The notes: generated by a model not told the origin, from the letters alone. DNA of 64,000 bases from Achromobacter agilis (GCF_900496965.1 NZ_UFQB01000004.1:186001-250000); one strand, 5' to 3'; positions 1-9,817 are shown, numbered from the stretch's first letter. Made by a program: numbers and translations.

Positions 1-1
1 G

Positions 2-3000
2 CCGTCAGAGGCGCCCGGCGCGTTCAGCCGCCTGCTGGGCGCGGAACAGATCGCGGACGTCGTCATGGTGGACCAGACGCCCATCGGCAAGACGACCCGC
101 TCCAACCCCGCCAGCTACGTGGGCGCGTTCGACGCCATCCGCAAACTGTTCGCCCAGGCGCCGCTCGCGCGCGAACGCGCCTATACGGCGGGCACGTTCA
201 GCTTCAACGGCGGCGACGGCCGCTGCCCGACCTGCGGCGGCACGGGCTTCGAGCACGTGGAAATGCAGTTCCTATCGGACGTGTACCTGCGCTGCCCCGA
301 TTGCGACGGCAAGCGCTTCCGCCCCGAAGTGCTGGAAGTGCGCGTCGAGCATCTGGGCAAAAGCGCGTCTATCGATCAGGTGCTGGAGATGACCGTCAGC
401 GAGGCGCTGGACTTCTTCAAGGGCCTGCGCGACGTGCAGACCGGGCTTGCGCCGCTGGCCGACGTGGGCCTGGAGTACGTGCGGCTGGGCCAGCCCGTGC
501 CGACGCTGTCGGGCGGCGAAGCGCAGCGGCTGAAACTCGCCGGCCACCTGGCCGAAGCGGCGCGCAGCGGCATCTCGACCGCCAAGGTCGCCAAGAAGGG
601 CAGCCTGTTCCTTTTCGACGAACCCACCACCGGTCTGCACTTCGACGACGTGGCGCGCCTGATGCGCGCCTTCCGCAAGCTGCTGGCCGCGGGCCATACC
701 CTGCTGGTCATCGAACACAACCTGGACGTCATCCGCGCGGCCGACTGGCTGATCGACCTGGGTCCCGAAGGCGGCGACGCCGGCGGCCAGGTCGTCGGCG
801 TGGGCACGCCGCAGGATCTGATGGACAACCCGCAATCGCACACGGGCGCGGCGCTGCGCGATTACGAAGTCAGCATCCTGCCGGCGGACGTGATCGTGAC
901 GAGCGATGCCGATGCGCAGGAAGTGGAACAGGCCGGCCTGACCGCACGCATCGCCGAACCCGGCGCGGCCTACGGCGCCGGGATGGGCACGCCGCTGCAA
1001 TCCCTGGTGCGTGCCCGCCGCCAGGACAACATGGCGATCGAGATCCGCAACGCCCGCGAGCACAACCTGAAAAACGTCAGCGTGGAAATCCCGCGCGACA
1101 AGTTCACCGTCATCACGGGCGTGTCCGGCTCGGGCAAGTCCACGCTCGCCTTCGACATCCTGTTCAACGAAGGCCAGCGCCGCTACCTGGAATCGCTGAA
1201 CGCCTATGCGCGCGCCATCGTGCAGCCCGCCGGCAAGCCGGACGTGGACGCCATCTTCGGCATCCCGCCCACGGTCGCCATCGAGCAGCGCACCAGCCGC
1301 GGGGGCCGCAAGTCCACCGTGGCCACGATGACGGAAATCCACCATTTCCTGCGCCTGCTGTACGTCAAGCTGGGCACGCAATACTGCCCCGATTGCAACG
1401 TCGCGGTAGAACCGCAGAACGCCGACCAGATCGTGGCCCGGCTGCTGCGCGAGCACAAGGGCGAGCACATCGGCCTGCTGTCCCCGCTGGTCACCGCGCG
1501 CAAGGGCTACTATACGGACCTGGCCAAATGGGCCGGATCGAAGGGCCACTCGCATCTGCGCGTGGACGGCGAATTCATCCCCGTCGCGCCCTGGCCGCGC
1601 CTGGACCGCTACAAAGAACACACGATCGAACTGCCGGTCGCCGACGTCGTCGTGGACCCGGCGAACGAAACCGAACTGCGGGCGGCGGTCAAGAGCGCGC
1701 TGGAAAACGGCCAGGGCGTCATGTCCGTCGTCTGGCCGGTGAACAAGCTGCACGAAGCGCTGAACAGCGAACTGCAGCAGCAGCATTTTTCGGTCAAGCG
1801 CGCGTGCCCGTCCTGCGGCACCAGCTTCCCCGAACCCGATCCGCGCCTGTTTTCGTATAACTCCAAGCACGGCTGGTGCACGGGCTGCTTCGGCACGGGC
1901 CTGCAGTTGCAGGGCTTCGACGAAGAACAGACCGGCGAGGAAACCGCCTGGAACGCCTGGTACGAAGGCGAGGCCAAGGTCTGCTCCGTCTGCGACGGCC
2001 AGCGCCTGAACCGCGTGGCGCGGGCCGTGCGCTGGCGCGACAAATCGATCGCCGAGCTGGCCTCGCTGCCCGTGTCGGACGCGCACACCTTCTTCACCGG
2101 CCTGGTGGCGCGCGGCCGCGAGGGCGAGATCGCCCGCGACATCCTCGCGGAAATCCGCGGCCGCCTGAACTTCATGCAGGAAGTGGGCTTGAACTATCTG
2201 GCGCTGGACCGCGCGGCGCCCACGCTTTCCGGCGGCGAGGCGCAGCGCATCCGCCTGGCCGCGCAGCTGGGCTCCAACCTGCAGGGCGTCTGCTACGTGC
2301 TCGACGAGCCCACCATCGGCCTGCATCCGCGCGACAACCGCATCCTGCTGGACGCGCTGGCTCGCCTGGAAGGCAACGGCAACACGCTGGTGGTGGTGGA
2401 GCATGACGACGACACCATCCGCCGCGCCTCGCACATTATCGACATCGGCCCGGGCGCGGGCATCCGCGGCGGCCGCGTGGTGGCGCAAGGCACCGCACAG
2501 GATCTCGTGGAAGCACCCGAGTCCGTCACCGGACGCTATCTGGCCAAGCCGCTGCAGCACCCGCTGCAGGGTCGCCGCGCGGTGGAGGCCGACACGCCGA
2601 TGATCGAGATCAAGGGCGCCCGCCTGCACAATCTGCGCAGCGTGGACGCCAAGATCCCGATCGGACGTCTCAGCGTGGTGACCGGCGTGTCGGGCTCGGG
2701 CAAATCGACCCTGGCGCGCGAAGTGCTGCTGGACAACCTGACGCAGGCCGTCTCGAAAGGCAAGGCGCCGGGCTGGGGCGGCTGCGATGGCATCACGGGC
2801 TGGGAAGCCATCGACCGCGTCCTGGAAGTGGACCAGACTCCCATCGGCAAGACGCCGCGCTCGTGCCCGGCTACTTATGTGGGCTTCTGGGACGACGTGC
2901 GCAAGCAGTTCGCCGATACCCGCGAAGCGCGCATGCGCGGCTGGACGGCGGCGCGCTTCTCGTTCAATACCGGCGACGGCCGCTGCCCGATCTGCGAAGG

Positions 3001-3646
3001 CCAGGGCATGCGCACCATCGAAATGAACTTCCTGCCGGACGTGAAGGTGCCGTGCGACGCCTGCAACGGCGCGCGCTTCAACAGCGACACGCTCAGCGTG
3101 CAGATGCGCGGCAAGAACGCGGGCGAACTGCTGTCCATGGAAGTGGACGACGCCATCGGCTACTTCGCGGCGCATCCCAAGATCCACCGCCCCCTGCAGC
3201 TGATGCAGGACGTGGGCCTGGGCTACCTGACCCTGGGGCAGCCCTCGCCGACCCTGTCCGGCGGCGAAGCCCAGCGCATCAAGCTGGTCACCGAGCTATC
3301 CAAGGCCAGGCTCACCGACGGCCTGATCAAGACCGGCCGCGCCTCCCGCATTCCCCATACGCTGTACGTGCTGGACGAACCCACGGTCGGCCTGTCCATG
3401 GCCGACGTGGAGAAGCTGATCCACGTGCTGCACCGCCTGGTGGAAGCCGGCAACACCGTCGTGGTGATCGAGCACAATCTCGACGTGATCGCCGAAGCCG
3501 ACTGGCTGCTGGACCTGGGCCCCGAAGGCGGCACGGGCGGCGGGCGGCTGGTGGCCGAAGGATCGCCCGAACATGTCGTCACCCTGAGCGACCATTCCCA
3601 CACGGGCCGGGTCCTGAAGGAATTCCTGGCACATCAACAGCAGTAA
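2..3646 (+). CDS. uvrA: Double-length UvrA-type excinuclease ABC subunit A (5' end outside window)
   Basis: UvrA is the ATP-dependent damage-recognition subunit of nucleotide excision repair. The reading frame is open to the left edge, and about 1214 residues are visible. Residues 1 to about 300 match the C-terminal half of a UvrA: zinc motif CPTC...CPDC near 75-101, signature [11 protein letters not shown] near 169, Walker [12 protein letters not shown] near 204. From about residue 344 a second, complete UvrA follows: Walker [10 protein letters not shown] near 372, Zn ligands CPSC...CTGC, signature [11 protein letters not shown], then a second ATPase with Walker A near 895, CPIC...CDAC and [11 protein letters not shown]. 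The motif VDQTPIGKT occurs twice, so the protein is a tandem duplication. Canonical UvrA is about 950 residues; the whole protein would be near 1900. The family is known, but its role beside ordinary UvrA is unclear. pabB begins 5 nt after the stop. Confidence 0.93.
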   Translation, partial: PSEAPGAFSRLLGAEQIADVVMVDQTPIGKTTRSNPASYVGAFDAIRKLFAQAPLARERAYTAGTFSFNGGDGRCPTCGGTGFEHVEMQFLSDVYLRCPDCDGKRFRPEVLEVRVEHLGKSASIDQVLEMTVSEALDFFKGLRDVQTGLAPLADVGLEYVRLGQPVPTLSGGEAQRLKLAGHLAEAARSGISTAKVAKKGSLFLFDEPTTGLHFDDVARLMRAFRKLLAAGHTLLVIEHNLDVIRAADWLIDLGPEGGDAGGQVVGVGTPQDLMDNPQSHTGAALRDYEVSILPADVIVTSDADAQEVEQAGLTARIAEPGAAYGAGMGTPLQSLVRARRQDNMAIEIRNAREHNLKNVSVEIPRDKFTVITGVSGSGKSTLAFDILFNEGQRRYLESLNAYARAIVQPAGKPDVDAIFGIPPTVAIEQRTSRGGRKSTVATMTEIHHFLRLLYVKLGTQYCPDCNVAVEPQNADQIVARLLREHKGEHIGLLSPLVTARKGYYTDLAKWAGSKGHSHLRVDGEFIPVAPWPRLDRYKEHTIELPVADVVVDPANETELRAAVKSALENGQGVMSVVWPVNKLHEALNSELQQQHFSVKRACPSCGTSFPEPDPRLFSYNSKHGWCTGCFGTGLQLQGFDEEQTGEETAWNAWYEGEAKVCSVCDGQRLNRVARAVRWRDKSIAELASLPVSDAHTFFTGLVARGREGEIARDILAEIRGRLNFMQEVGLNYLALDRAAPTLSGGEAQRIRLAAQLGSNLQGVCYVLDEPTIGLHPRDNRILLDALARLEGNGNTLVVVEHDDDTIRRASHIIDIGPGAGIRGGRVVAQGTAQDLVEAPESVTGRYLAKPLQHPLQGRRAVEADTPMIEIKGARLHNLRSVDAKIPIGRLSVVTGVSGSGKSTLAREVLLDNLTQAVSKGKAPGWGGCDGITGWEAIDRVLEVDQTPIGKTPRSCPATYVGFWDDVRKQFADTREARMRGWTAARFSFNTGDGRCPICEGQGMRTIEMNFLPDVKVPCDACNGARFNSDTLSVQMRGKNAGELLSMEVDDAIGYFAAHPKIHRPLQLMQDVGLGYLTLGQPSPTLSGGEAQRIKLVTELSKARLTDGLIKTGRASRIPHTLYVLDEPTVGLSMADVEKLIHVLHRLVEAGNTVVVIEHNLDVIAEADWLLDLGPEGGTGGGRLVAEGSPEHVVTLSDHSHTGRVLKEFLAHQQQ

Positions 3647-3651
3647 GAAGC

Positions 3652-4788
3652 ATGGAATGTCGTTTTGAAGACCGGCTGGCCGGCAACGCGCTGCGATTGG
3701 AGGGCTTCTGCTCCCGGATCGAAGCGCGTACGGTCGCCGAAGTCGCCCCCGCGCTGGCCGCCATCGAGGCCGCGCGGCGGCAGGGCCGCTGGGTAGCGCT
3801 CCTGCTGAACTATGAGCTGGGCGAATGGCTGTTGCCGGAAGCCGCGCTGGCGCCGCCCACGGGGCCCTGGACGCCGCCCTGCGGCGGCGGCGAGCCACGC
3901 CTGACCGCGCTGGTATTCGAGCGCAAGATCGACGAAGCGCCCTGGGATGCGCCGGACGCCACCAGCGCCCCCGCGGCCATCAGCCTGCCCGCGCCGCGCA
4001 TGGCCGAACCGGACTACGTGCGGCAGATCGAGGCGATCCGCGCGCTGATCGGCGACGGCGAGCTGTACCAGGTGAATTTCACCCAACCACTGGATCTGCG
4101 GTACCAGGGCGATCCCGCCACGCTGTACCGGCGCATCGCCGCCCGCAACCCGGTGGCGCACGGCGCATTCATCCAGGATGGCGCGCGCACGGTACTGTCC
4201 TTTTCGCCCGAACTGTTCGTGCGCCGGGACGGCCCGCGCCTGACCACGCGCCCCATGAAGGGCACGGCCCCGCGCCATGCCGACCCGGCCGAAGACGAGC
4301 GGCTGGGCCAGGCGCTGCTGGCCAGCGGGAAGAACCGCGCCGAAAACCTGATGATCGTCGACCTGCTGCGCAACGATCTCGGCCGGCTGGCCGAGCCGGG
4401 CTCGGTCCAGGTGGACGCGCTGTTCTCGCTGGAACGCTACCCCACCGTCTGGACCATGACGTCCACGGTGTCCGCGCTGGCGCCCCGCGCCAGCCTGGAA
4501 GACGTGCTGCGGGCGCTGTATCCCTGCGGGTCCATCACCGGCGCGCCCAAGGTGGCGGCCATGCGCCGGATCCGCCAGATGGAGGCGGCGCCCCGCGGCC
4601 TGTATTGCGGCAGCATCGGCTGGCTGGCGCCAGACGGCGATTTTTCGCTGAACGTCGCGATCCGCACGCTGCTCCTGGATGACTCGGGCCATGGCGTCTA
4701 CAGCGTGGGCGGCGGCATCGTGCATGATTCCGATCCCGCCGAGGAATGGCAGGAATGCCACTGGAAAGCCCGGATTTTACGGGCGTGA
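3652..4788 (+). CDS. pabB: Aminodeoxychorismate synthase component I (PabB-like)
   Basis: Predicted to convert chorismate and ammonia to 4-amino-4-deoxychorismate, the first step of p-aminobenzoate synthesis for folate. The 378-residue protein carries the chorismate-binding core: LSFSPELFVRRDG, the KGTAPR segment near 202, KNRAENLMIVDLLRNDLGR, and GSITGAPKVAAM near 293, which is diagnostic for PabB/TrpE enzymes. It is shorter than E. coli PabB (about 450), with a reduced N-terminal domain, as in stand-alone bacterial PabB-like proteins. The ATG at 3652 was chosen because it follows the uvrA stop and begins the recognisable N terminus; the frame is open further upstream only as an overlap with uvrA. 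The pabC-like gene follows after 57 nt, so the two probably act in sequence. Confidence 0.93.
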   Translation: MECRFEDRLAGNALRLEGFCSRIEARTVAEVAPALAAIEAARRQGRWVALLLNYELGEWLLPEAALAPPTGPWTPPCGGGEPRLTALVFERKIDEAPWDAPDATSAPAAISLPAPRMAEPDYVRQIEAIRALIGDGELYQVNFTQPLDLRYQGDPATLYRRIAARNPVAHGAFIQDGARTVLSFSPELFVRRDGPRLTTRPMKGTAPRHADPAEDERLGQALLASGKNRAENLMIVDLLRNDLGRLAEPGSVQVDALFSLERYPTVWTMTSTVSALAPRASLEDVLRALYPCGSITGAPKVAAMRRIRQMEAAPRGLYCGSIGWLAPDGDFSLNVAIRTLLLDDSGHGVYSVGGGIVHDSDPAEEWQECHWKARILRA

Positions 4789-4845
4789 GCCCCAGGACGA
4801 AGGCCGCGGTAGTAGGATAGAACGCGGCCGCCCTAGGAGAGTCTT

Positions 4846-5478
4846 ATGCAACCCGAACTGATCGAGACCATCCTGGTCGATGCCGAACGCCGCGTGCCAC
4901 TGCTGACCCGCCACCTCAAGCGCCTGGAGGCGTCCTGCAAGGCGCTGGGCTATGGCTGGGGCGGCCGGGCCGTGGAAGGCGACATCATGATCGCCGCGCT
5001 GGGCCTGGCGACCCCGGGGCCGCATCGCCTGCGCCTGCTGGTGGCGCGCGACGGCAGCCGCAGCATCCAGACCGCCGCCCTGCCTCCCCTGCCCGCGAAG
5101 CAGGAAGCCATGCTGGCGCCCGAAGCGCTGCGTTCCTCCGAACCGCTGCTGCGCTACAAGACGACCTACCGGCCCTGGTACACCAAGACCATCGAATGGC
5201 TGCCCTCGCATCCGCACATCTTCGACCTGCTCTACCTGAACGAGCGCGGCGAGCTCTGCGAAGGCAGCCGCAGCAACGTCTACCTGCGCATGGATGGCGA
5301 CTGGTACACGCCGCCCGTAGACAGCGGCTGCCTGCCCGGCGTGCAGCGCGCCGAACTGCTGGACACCGGCCGCGTCGAAGAACGCGTCCTGACCCTGGCC
5401 GACCTGCATGCCGCCGAGGAAATCCGCCTGTCCAACGCGCTGCGCGGCTGGTTCCCGGTAACCCTGCGCGAAGCCTGA
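4846..5478 (+). CDS. pabC: Class IV aminotransferase-fold, aminodeoxychorismate lyase-like (PabC-like)
   Basis: Predicted PLP enzyme releasing pyruvate from aminodeoxychorismate to give p-aminobenzoate. The lysine in YKTTYR is the likely Schiff-base residue, and EGSRSNVYL matches the conserved class IV E-G-S-x-S-N motif. At 210 residues it is shorter than E. coli PabC (about 270), mostly at the N terminus. The ATG has a good ribosome site (aggaga, 4835-4840). Position directly after pabB supports the assignment. Some class IV relatives are branched-chain or D-amino acid transaminases; the neighbour makes lyase the better guess. Confidence 0.83.
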   Translation: MQPELIETILVDAERRVPLLTRHLKRLEASCKALGYGWGGRAVEGDIMIAALGLATPGPHRLRLLVARDGSRSIQTAALPPLPAKQEAMLAPEALRSSEPLLRYKTTYRPWYTKTIEWLPSHPHIFDLLYLNERGELCEGSRSNVYLRMDGDWYTPPVDSGCLPGVQRAELLDTGRVEERVLTLADLHAAEEIRLSNALRGWFPVTLREA

Positions 5479-5503
5479 GGCCCGCACGCGGGCGCCGTCC
5501 GGC

Positions 5504-6406
5504 TCAATCCGCGAACTCGTCCACCACGACCTGCCGCAGCCATTGATTGGCGGGCTCGCGGTGGTTGCGGGCGTGCCAGAACACGTTGATCACCGACTCC
5601 GGGATCTTCACCGGACAGGCCGCGGCGGCCAGGCCAAAGGGGCTGCAGGCGCAGTCGGCGAAGCGCCGCGGCACCACGGCGATCATGTCCGTGGCGGCGA
5701 GCACCGGCCCCACGGCCATGAAGTGCGGCACCGTCAGGCGCACGCGCCGCCGGATGCCGGCCTGCCCGATCACTTCGTCCACCACGCCATGGCCGGTGCC
5801 TTCCGACACGATGGCCACGTGCTCCGCCGCGCGGAACTGCCTGGCCGATACGCCGGTGCGCGCCAACGGGTGGTCCCGCCGGAAGATGCACACATAAGGC
5901 TGGCGGAACAGCAGCCGCTGGAAAAAGCCGCTTTTCAGGCTGGGCAGGAAGCCCATGGCCAGGTCGATCCGGCCGCGCTCCATTTCGTCCTTCACGTCGA
6001 TCGAGGTCGTGCGCACCGTGCGGACGGTAACGCCCGGCGCGGCGCGCTCCAAGGCACGCATCAGCCGGGGCAGGAAGTAGGTCTCGCCCACGTCGTTCAC
6101 CCCGATCACGAATGCGCGCTCGCTGTGCGCGGGATCGAACGCCGCTCGCGCGTTCAGCGTGCTGTGCAAGGCGTCCAGGGCATCGGCAATGGGCCGCGCC
6201 AGGGCTTCCGCGTAGGGCGTGGGCACCATGCCGCGCGAGGTTCGCAGGAACAGCTCGTCGCCCAGCAGCTTGCGCAGCCGGCCCAGCGCGTTGCTGACCC
6301 CGGGTTGAGAAATCCCCAGGCTCTCCGCCACGGCCGATACCCGTCCGTGCTTGCGTAATTCATTGAAGACGACCAGCAGGTTCAGGTCCACGTCTTGCAG
6401 GTTCAT
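5504..6406 (-). CDS. LysR-family regulator, NodD/NahR/LinR-type
   Basis: A 300-residue transcription factor with an N-terminal winged HTH (residues about 8-65, MNLQDVDLNLLVVFNEL...ISQPGVSNALGRLRKLLGD) and a periplasmic-binding-protein-like effector domain. The opening DVDLNLL and the EARTAF-type linker region resemble NahR/NodD/LinR regulators of aromatic degradation. It is transcribed away from the Rieske oxygenase operon, the usual arrangement for a LysR activator of its neighbour. The effector is inferred to be an aromatic acid; no ligand can be read from the sequence. Confidence 0.9.
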   Translation of the reverse strand: MNLQDVDLNLLVVFNELRKHGRVSAVAESLGISQPGVSNALGRLRKLLGDELFLRTSRGMVPTPYAEALARPIADALDALHSTLNARAAFDPAHSERAFVIGVNDVGETYFLPRLMRALERAAPGVTVRTVRTTSIDVKDEMERGRIDLAMGFLPSLKSGFFQRLLFRQPYVCIFRRDHPLARTGVSARQFRAAEHVAIVSEGTGHGVVDEVIGQAGIRRRVRLTVPHFMAVGPVLAATDMIAVVPRRFADCACSPFGLAAAACPVKIPESVINVFWHARNHREPANQWLRQVVVDEFAD

Positions 6407-6435
6407 GCGCTTGTCTCCACCAATATTCGTTTTGG

Positions 6436-6454
6436 TGATTTATCTCATTGATCA
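6436..6454. promoter_or_regulatory. Putative LysR binding site (TGAT-N11-ATCA)
   Basis: TGAT, an 11-nt spacer, then ATCA form a perfect 4-bp inverted repeat of the T-N11-A LysR type. It lies in an AT-rich patch 30-48 nt upstream of the LysR start and about 165 nt upstream of the oxygenase gene. This is a pattern match only. Confidence 0.4.
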
Positions 6455-6566
6455 GATTCTATTTATTTATTTCACGCCCTGCCCGATCATGCGAAAAACG
6501 CCTGCGCCCATGCCGCGCAGGCTCTGCCCGGCCGCTCAACGGTCAGCCGAACCAAGGAGACCCGCC

Positions 6567-6620
6567 ATGCATCCCAGCACGCGCCCCGTGGCCGCGCCCT
6601 GTCCCCGGGGCACGCCATGA
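6567..6620 (+). CDS. Possible 17-residue leader peptide coupled to the oxygenase gene
   Basis: ATG at 6567 is preceded by a strong Shine-Dalgarno (aaggaga, 6554-6560, spacing 6 nt). It opens a 17-codon frame reading MHPSTRPVAAPCPRGTP. Its TGA (6618-6620) overlaps the ATG of the oxygenase large subunit as ATGA. The large-subunit start itself has only a G-run in front of it, so the leader may deliver ribosomes by coupling. The peptide is proline-rich (5 of 17). Not recognised as any family. Confidence 0.45.
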   Translation: MHPSTRPVAAPCPRGTP

Positions 6621-7876
6621 ATGCCCCCGAAGCCCCCCTCGAATTCGTACCGCCCTGGCAAGGGGACGGATCCCACCGCATCCCCTTCGGCGTCTATACG
6701 GACGCCGCGCTGCACCAGCGCGAAATGGACCGGTTCTTCTACCGCGCGCACTGGAGCTACGTGGGCCTGGAGGCCGAAATCCCCAAGCCGGGCGATTTCA
6801 AGCGCACCGCCGTGGGCGAGCGCTCCGTCATCCTGCTGCGCGACAACGACGGCCAGGTGCGCGTAGTGGAAAACGTGTGCGCCCACCGCGGCGTCCAGTT
6901 CTGCCGCGAACGGTCCGGCAACCGCAGCGAATTCGTCTGCCCGTATCACCAGTGGAACTACGACCTGCAGGGCAACCTGATCGGCGTGCCGTTCCGCCGT
7001 GGCGTCAAGCAGGACGGCCGGGTCAATGGCGGCATGCCGCCCGACTTCAAGCCGGAGGAGCACGGCCTGACCAAGCTTGCCGTGGCCTGCCGCAACGGCG
7101 TGGTCTTCGCCTCGTTCGACCATGACGTGGAGCCGCTGGAAGACTACCTGGGGCCGGATATCCTGCATTACTTCGACCGTGTCTTCGACGGCCGCGAACT
7201 GGTGATCCACGGCTACAGCCGCCAGCGCATACCGGGCAACTGGAAGCTGATGCAGGAAAACATCAAGGATCCCTACCACCCCGGCCTGCTGCACACGTGG
7301 TTCGTCACCTTCGGCCTGTGGCGGGCAGACAACCGCTCCGAACTGAAGATGGACAACCACTTCCGCCACGCCGCCATGATCTCCACGCGCGGCCAGGGAG
7401 GCAAAGGCAGCGTGACCAGCGGCGTTTCCAGCTTCAAGGAGCAGATGTCGCTGAACGACGACCGCTTCCTCGACATCGTGCCGGAGCCCTGGTGGAACGG
7501 CCCTACCGCCGTGCTGATGACGCTGTTTCCCAGCGTCATCATCCAGCAGCAGGTGAATTCCCTGTCCACCCGCCACATCCAGCCGGTGGGCCACGACGCG
7601 TTCGATTTCGTCTGGACGCACTTCGGCTTCGCCGACGACACGCCCGAGATGACCCGCCGCCGGCTGCGCCAGGCGAATCTGTTCGGCCCGGCGGGCTTCG
7701 TGTCCGCGGACGACGGCGAAGTCATCGAGTTCTCGCAATCGGGCTTCGAACAGAAGCCCTGGCACCGCAGCGTGGCTGAGCTGGGCGGCAAGACGGCCGA
7801 GAACACGGACCACATGGTGACCGAAACGCTGATCCGCGGTATGTACGCGTACTGGCGCCGGGTGATGGAGGCCTGA
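6617..7876 (+). CDS. Rieske aromatic ring-hydroxylating oxygenase, large (alpha) subunit
   Basis: Predicted terminal oxygenase subunit that hydroxylates an aromatic acid. The Rieske [2Fe-2S] ligands are C88-x-H90 and C108-x2-H111. The mononuclear iron site is the segment NWKLMQENIKDPYHPGLLH (about 208-226), with D218, H221 and H226. Length (419) and the phrase FVTFGLWRADNRSELKMD point to the salicylate 5-hydroxylase / anthranilate dioxygenase branch (NagG/AndAc-like). The small subunit starts 2 nt after the stop and a Rieske ferredoxin follows. No ferredoxin reductase is in the window, so electrons must come from an enzyme encoded elsewhere. Substrate is inferred only; a benzoate-type acid is possible. 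Confidence 0.92.
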   Translation: MNAPEAPLEFVPPWQGDGSHRIPFGVYTDAALHQREMDRFFYRAHWSYVGLEAEIPKPGDFKRTAVGERSVILLRDNDGQVRVVENVCAHRGVQFCRERSGNRSEFVCPYHQWNYDLQGNLIGVPFRRGVKQDGRVNGGMPPDFKPEEHGLTKLAVACRNGVVFASFDHDVEPLEDYLGPDILHYFDRVFDGRELVIHGYSRQRIPGNWKLMQENIKDPYHPGLLHTWFVTFGLWRADNRSELKMDNHFRHAAMISTRGQGGKGSVTSGVSSFKEQMSLNDDRFLDIVPEPWWNGPTAVLMTLFPSVIIQQQVNSLSTRHIQPVGHDAFDFVWTHFGFADDTPEMTRRRLRQANLFGPAGFVSADDGEVIEFSQSGFEQKPWHRSVAELGGKTAENTDHMVTETLIRGMYAYWRRVMEA

Positions 7877-7878
7877 CG

Positions 7879-8352
7879 ATGCTGGACTTTGCGCTCTACT
7901 ACCAATTGACCTGCCTGTACAACGACTACGCCGCCGCGCTGGACGCGGAGGAATGGGAGAAGTGGCCCGACTTTTTCATGGAAGACTGCGTGTACAAGGT
8001 ACTGCCGCGCGAAAACCATGAGCGCGGCTATCCCCTGGCGACCATGGCGTTCGAAAGCCGCGGCATGCTGAAAGACCGTATCTACGGCGCCACCGACACG
8101 ATCTTCCACGATCCGTATTACCAGCGCCATGTCGTGGGCGCGCCGCGCGTGCTTTCCGTGCAGGGCGACCGCATCGAATCCGAAGCCAACTACGCCGTGT
8201 TCCGCACCAAACCGAGCCAGCTGACCACCGTGTTCAACGTGGGCCGCTACCTGGACGTGGTGCGGCGTGGCCCGGACGGCTTGAAGTTCGAATCGCGGCT
8301 GTGCATCTTCGACAGCGAACTCGTGCCGAATTCACTCATCTACCCCATCTGA
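7879..8352 (+). CDS. Aromatic ring-hydroxylating oxygenase, small (beta) subunit
   Basis: A 157-residue SnoaL/NTF2-like beta subunit that stabilises the oxygenase hexamer. Typical features are the N-terminal YNDYAAALDAEEWEKWPDFF, an internal YKVLPRENHERGYPLA and the C-terminal FESRLCIFDSELVPNSLIYPI. Length fits NagH/AndAd-type subunits (about 160). It is translationally close to the large subunit and is followed by the ferredoxin gene after 15 nt. Confidence 0.9.
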   Translation: MLDFALYYQLTCLYNDYAAALDAEEWEKWPDFFMEDCVYKVLPRENHERGYPLATMAFESRGMLKDRIYGATDTIFHDPYYQRHVVGAPRVLSVQGDRIESEANYAVFRTKPSQLTTVFNVGRYLDVVRRGPDGLKFESRLCIFDSELVPNSLIYPI

Positions 8353-8367
8353 CGAGGACACAGCACA

Positions 8368-8679
8368 ATGAGCATGCAATGGATCAAGGCCATCGCGCGG
8401 GCCGACGTGCCGGAAGAAGACGTGATCGCCGTGGAGGCGGGAGGCCGCGAGATCGCGTTCTACGGCGTGGACGGCGAGGTCTACGCGACCGACAACCTCT
8501 GTACGCATGGCAATGCGCGGCTATGCGATGGCTTCCTGACCGGGCACGAGATCGAGTGCCCACTGCACCAGGGCCGCTTCGACGTGCGCGACGGCCGGGC
8601 GCTCTGCTCGCCGCTGCGCGACAACATCGCCACCTACCCCGTCAGGATCGAGGACGGCATGGTGTTCGTGGCGCTGTGA
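8368..8679 (+). CDS. Rieske [2Fe-2S] ferredoxin of the oxygenase system
   Basis: A 103-residue small electron carrier with Rieske ligands C45-T-H47 and C64-P-L-H67 and the typical CPLHQGRFD context. It should pass electrons from a reductase to the oxygenase just upstream. Third gene of the operon. The start is ATG 8368, with a second in-frame ATG two codons later; gagga lies about 10 nt upstream. Confidence 0.92.
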   Translation: MSMQWIKAIARADVPEEDVIAVEAGGREIAFYGVDGEVYATDNLCTHGNARLCDGFLTGHEIECPLHQGRFDVRDGRALCSPLRDNIATYPVRIEDGMVFVAL

Positions 8680-8707
8680 GCATCGGGCCACGCAGGGGGC
8701 CCGGCAT

Positions 8708-9550
8708 TCACACGGCGAGGCGCAGCGCCTCGTTGGCGGCGGCCATCCCCATGGCCGCGGTGACGGTCACGACCGAACCATAGCCCGCGCAGGACAATCC
8801 CTGCGGCGCCAGGGCCTGGCCCGAGGCGCCCATGTCGTCCTCGCCCTCGGTGGCGCGGGTCCAGGCGTCCGGCAGGATTGCAGGCTGGTCGAACCACAAG
8901 GCATGGATGCCCATCTTCGGCACGCGCTTCAAAGCCTTGCCGTTCGGGTCGGAAGCGCGCGGAAACCCGTGCTCGCGCCGCAGCTTGTTGCGCAGCTTGG
9001 ACAGCAGCGCGTCGTTCACGGCCGCGGACAGGTCACCCGCCCGCAAGGCCAGCGGATCCGTCTTGCCGCCCGCCCCGCCGCATAGCAACATGGGCACGCC
9101 CAGCGCCCGGGCATGCAGAATCATGGCGATCTTCGCGGCCGCCTGGTCGGTGCAGTCGATGATGACGGTGTACGGGCCCGGCAGCACCTCGGCGACATTC
9201 TCCGGCGACACGAAGTCGTCCACGCGCGTAAGACGGCATTCCGGATTGATGGCCAGCACCCGCTCGGCCATCGCGTCGACCTTGGATTGCCCGAGCGTCG
9301 ACGTCAGCGCATGGATCTGCCGGTTGACGTTGGATTCGGCGATGTGGTCCAGGTCGATCAGCGTCAGCGCCCCGACCCCGCAGCGCGCCAGCGCCTCTAC
9401 CGTCCAGGACCCGACGCCCCCCAGGCCGGCGACCGCCACATGCGCGTTACGGAGGCGGGCGGGCGCTTCGGGGCCATACAACCGCGACAGGCCGCCGAAG
9501 CGGCGGTCCAGGTCAGCGGGTTCCTGGGGGAGGAGTTCTGGGGAGTTCAT
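8708..9550 (-). CDS. tcdA: tRNA threonylcarbamoyladenosine dehydratase TcdA (CsdL/YgdL)
   Basis: E1-like enzyme that uses ATP to cyclise t6A37 of ANN-decoding tRNAs to ct6A. The protein has 280 residues; the nucleotide motif GLGGVGSW (about 42-49), the dinucleotide-fold acid LIDLDHIAESNVNRQIHA and IDCTDQAAAK are typical of the ThiF/MoeB superfamily. The C-terminal GYGSVVTVTAAMGM segment matches TcdA. The start at 9550 was preferred over an in-frame start 18 codons upstream because MNSPELL leads directly into the family N terminus. Confidence 0.92.
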   Translation of the reverse strand: MNSPELLPQEPADLDRRFGGLSRLYGPEAPARLRNAHVAVAGLGGVGSWTVEALARCGVGALTLIDLDHIAESNVNRQIHALTSTLGQSKVDAMAERVLAINPECRLTRVDDFVSPENVAEVLPGPYTVIIDCTDQAAAKIAMILHARALGVPMLLCGGAGGKTDPLALRAGDLSAAVNDALLSKLRNKLRREHGFPRASDPNGKALKRVPKMGIHALWFDQPAILPDAWTRATEGEDDMGASGQALAPQGLSCAGYGSVVTVTAAMGMAAANEALRLAV

Positions 9551-9726
9551 GGGGGGGTATTTTAGGGCAGGCTGCTGAGGGTTGGTTCTTGATACGCCCG
9601 GCACGGGGGCACCCTGGGGGGCGCCCCCGCGCCGGGCTCCATTGCAGCCATCTTGACGGCCGGCGGGGCGGGCGGCGTGCTTGGCCTTCTGCTGCCCGGG
9701 GGATGCGCGGAAGATCTTGCAGGGAC

Positions 9727-9760
9727 GCCAAAGCCGGCCGCGCGGGCGGCCTTCTTTGGC
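9727..9760. terminator. Strong hairpin downstream of the efflux operon
   Basis: GCCAAAG (9727-9733) pairs with CTTTGGC (9754-9760), and inside it GGCCGC (9736-9741) pairs with GCGGCC (9746-9751). The two stems are separated by a 2x2 internal loop and closed by a 4-nt loop. There is no clear U-tract, so intrinsic termination is uncertain. Confidence 0.4.
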
Positions 9761-9817
9761 ATATGGGCGTCGTCAACCGTAGCGCCGAACGCTGCGCGCC
9801 TGCGCACGGCACTGCAA

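Noticed and set aside
272-3187. Very long open frame (about 970 codons) antisense to the UvrA gene
   Set aside because: Long antisense frames are expected opposite GC-rich genes with G/C third positions; its translation is Ala/Arg/His-rich with no family motif, while the plus strand is clearly UvrA.
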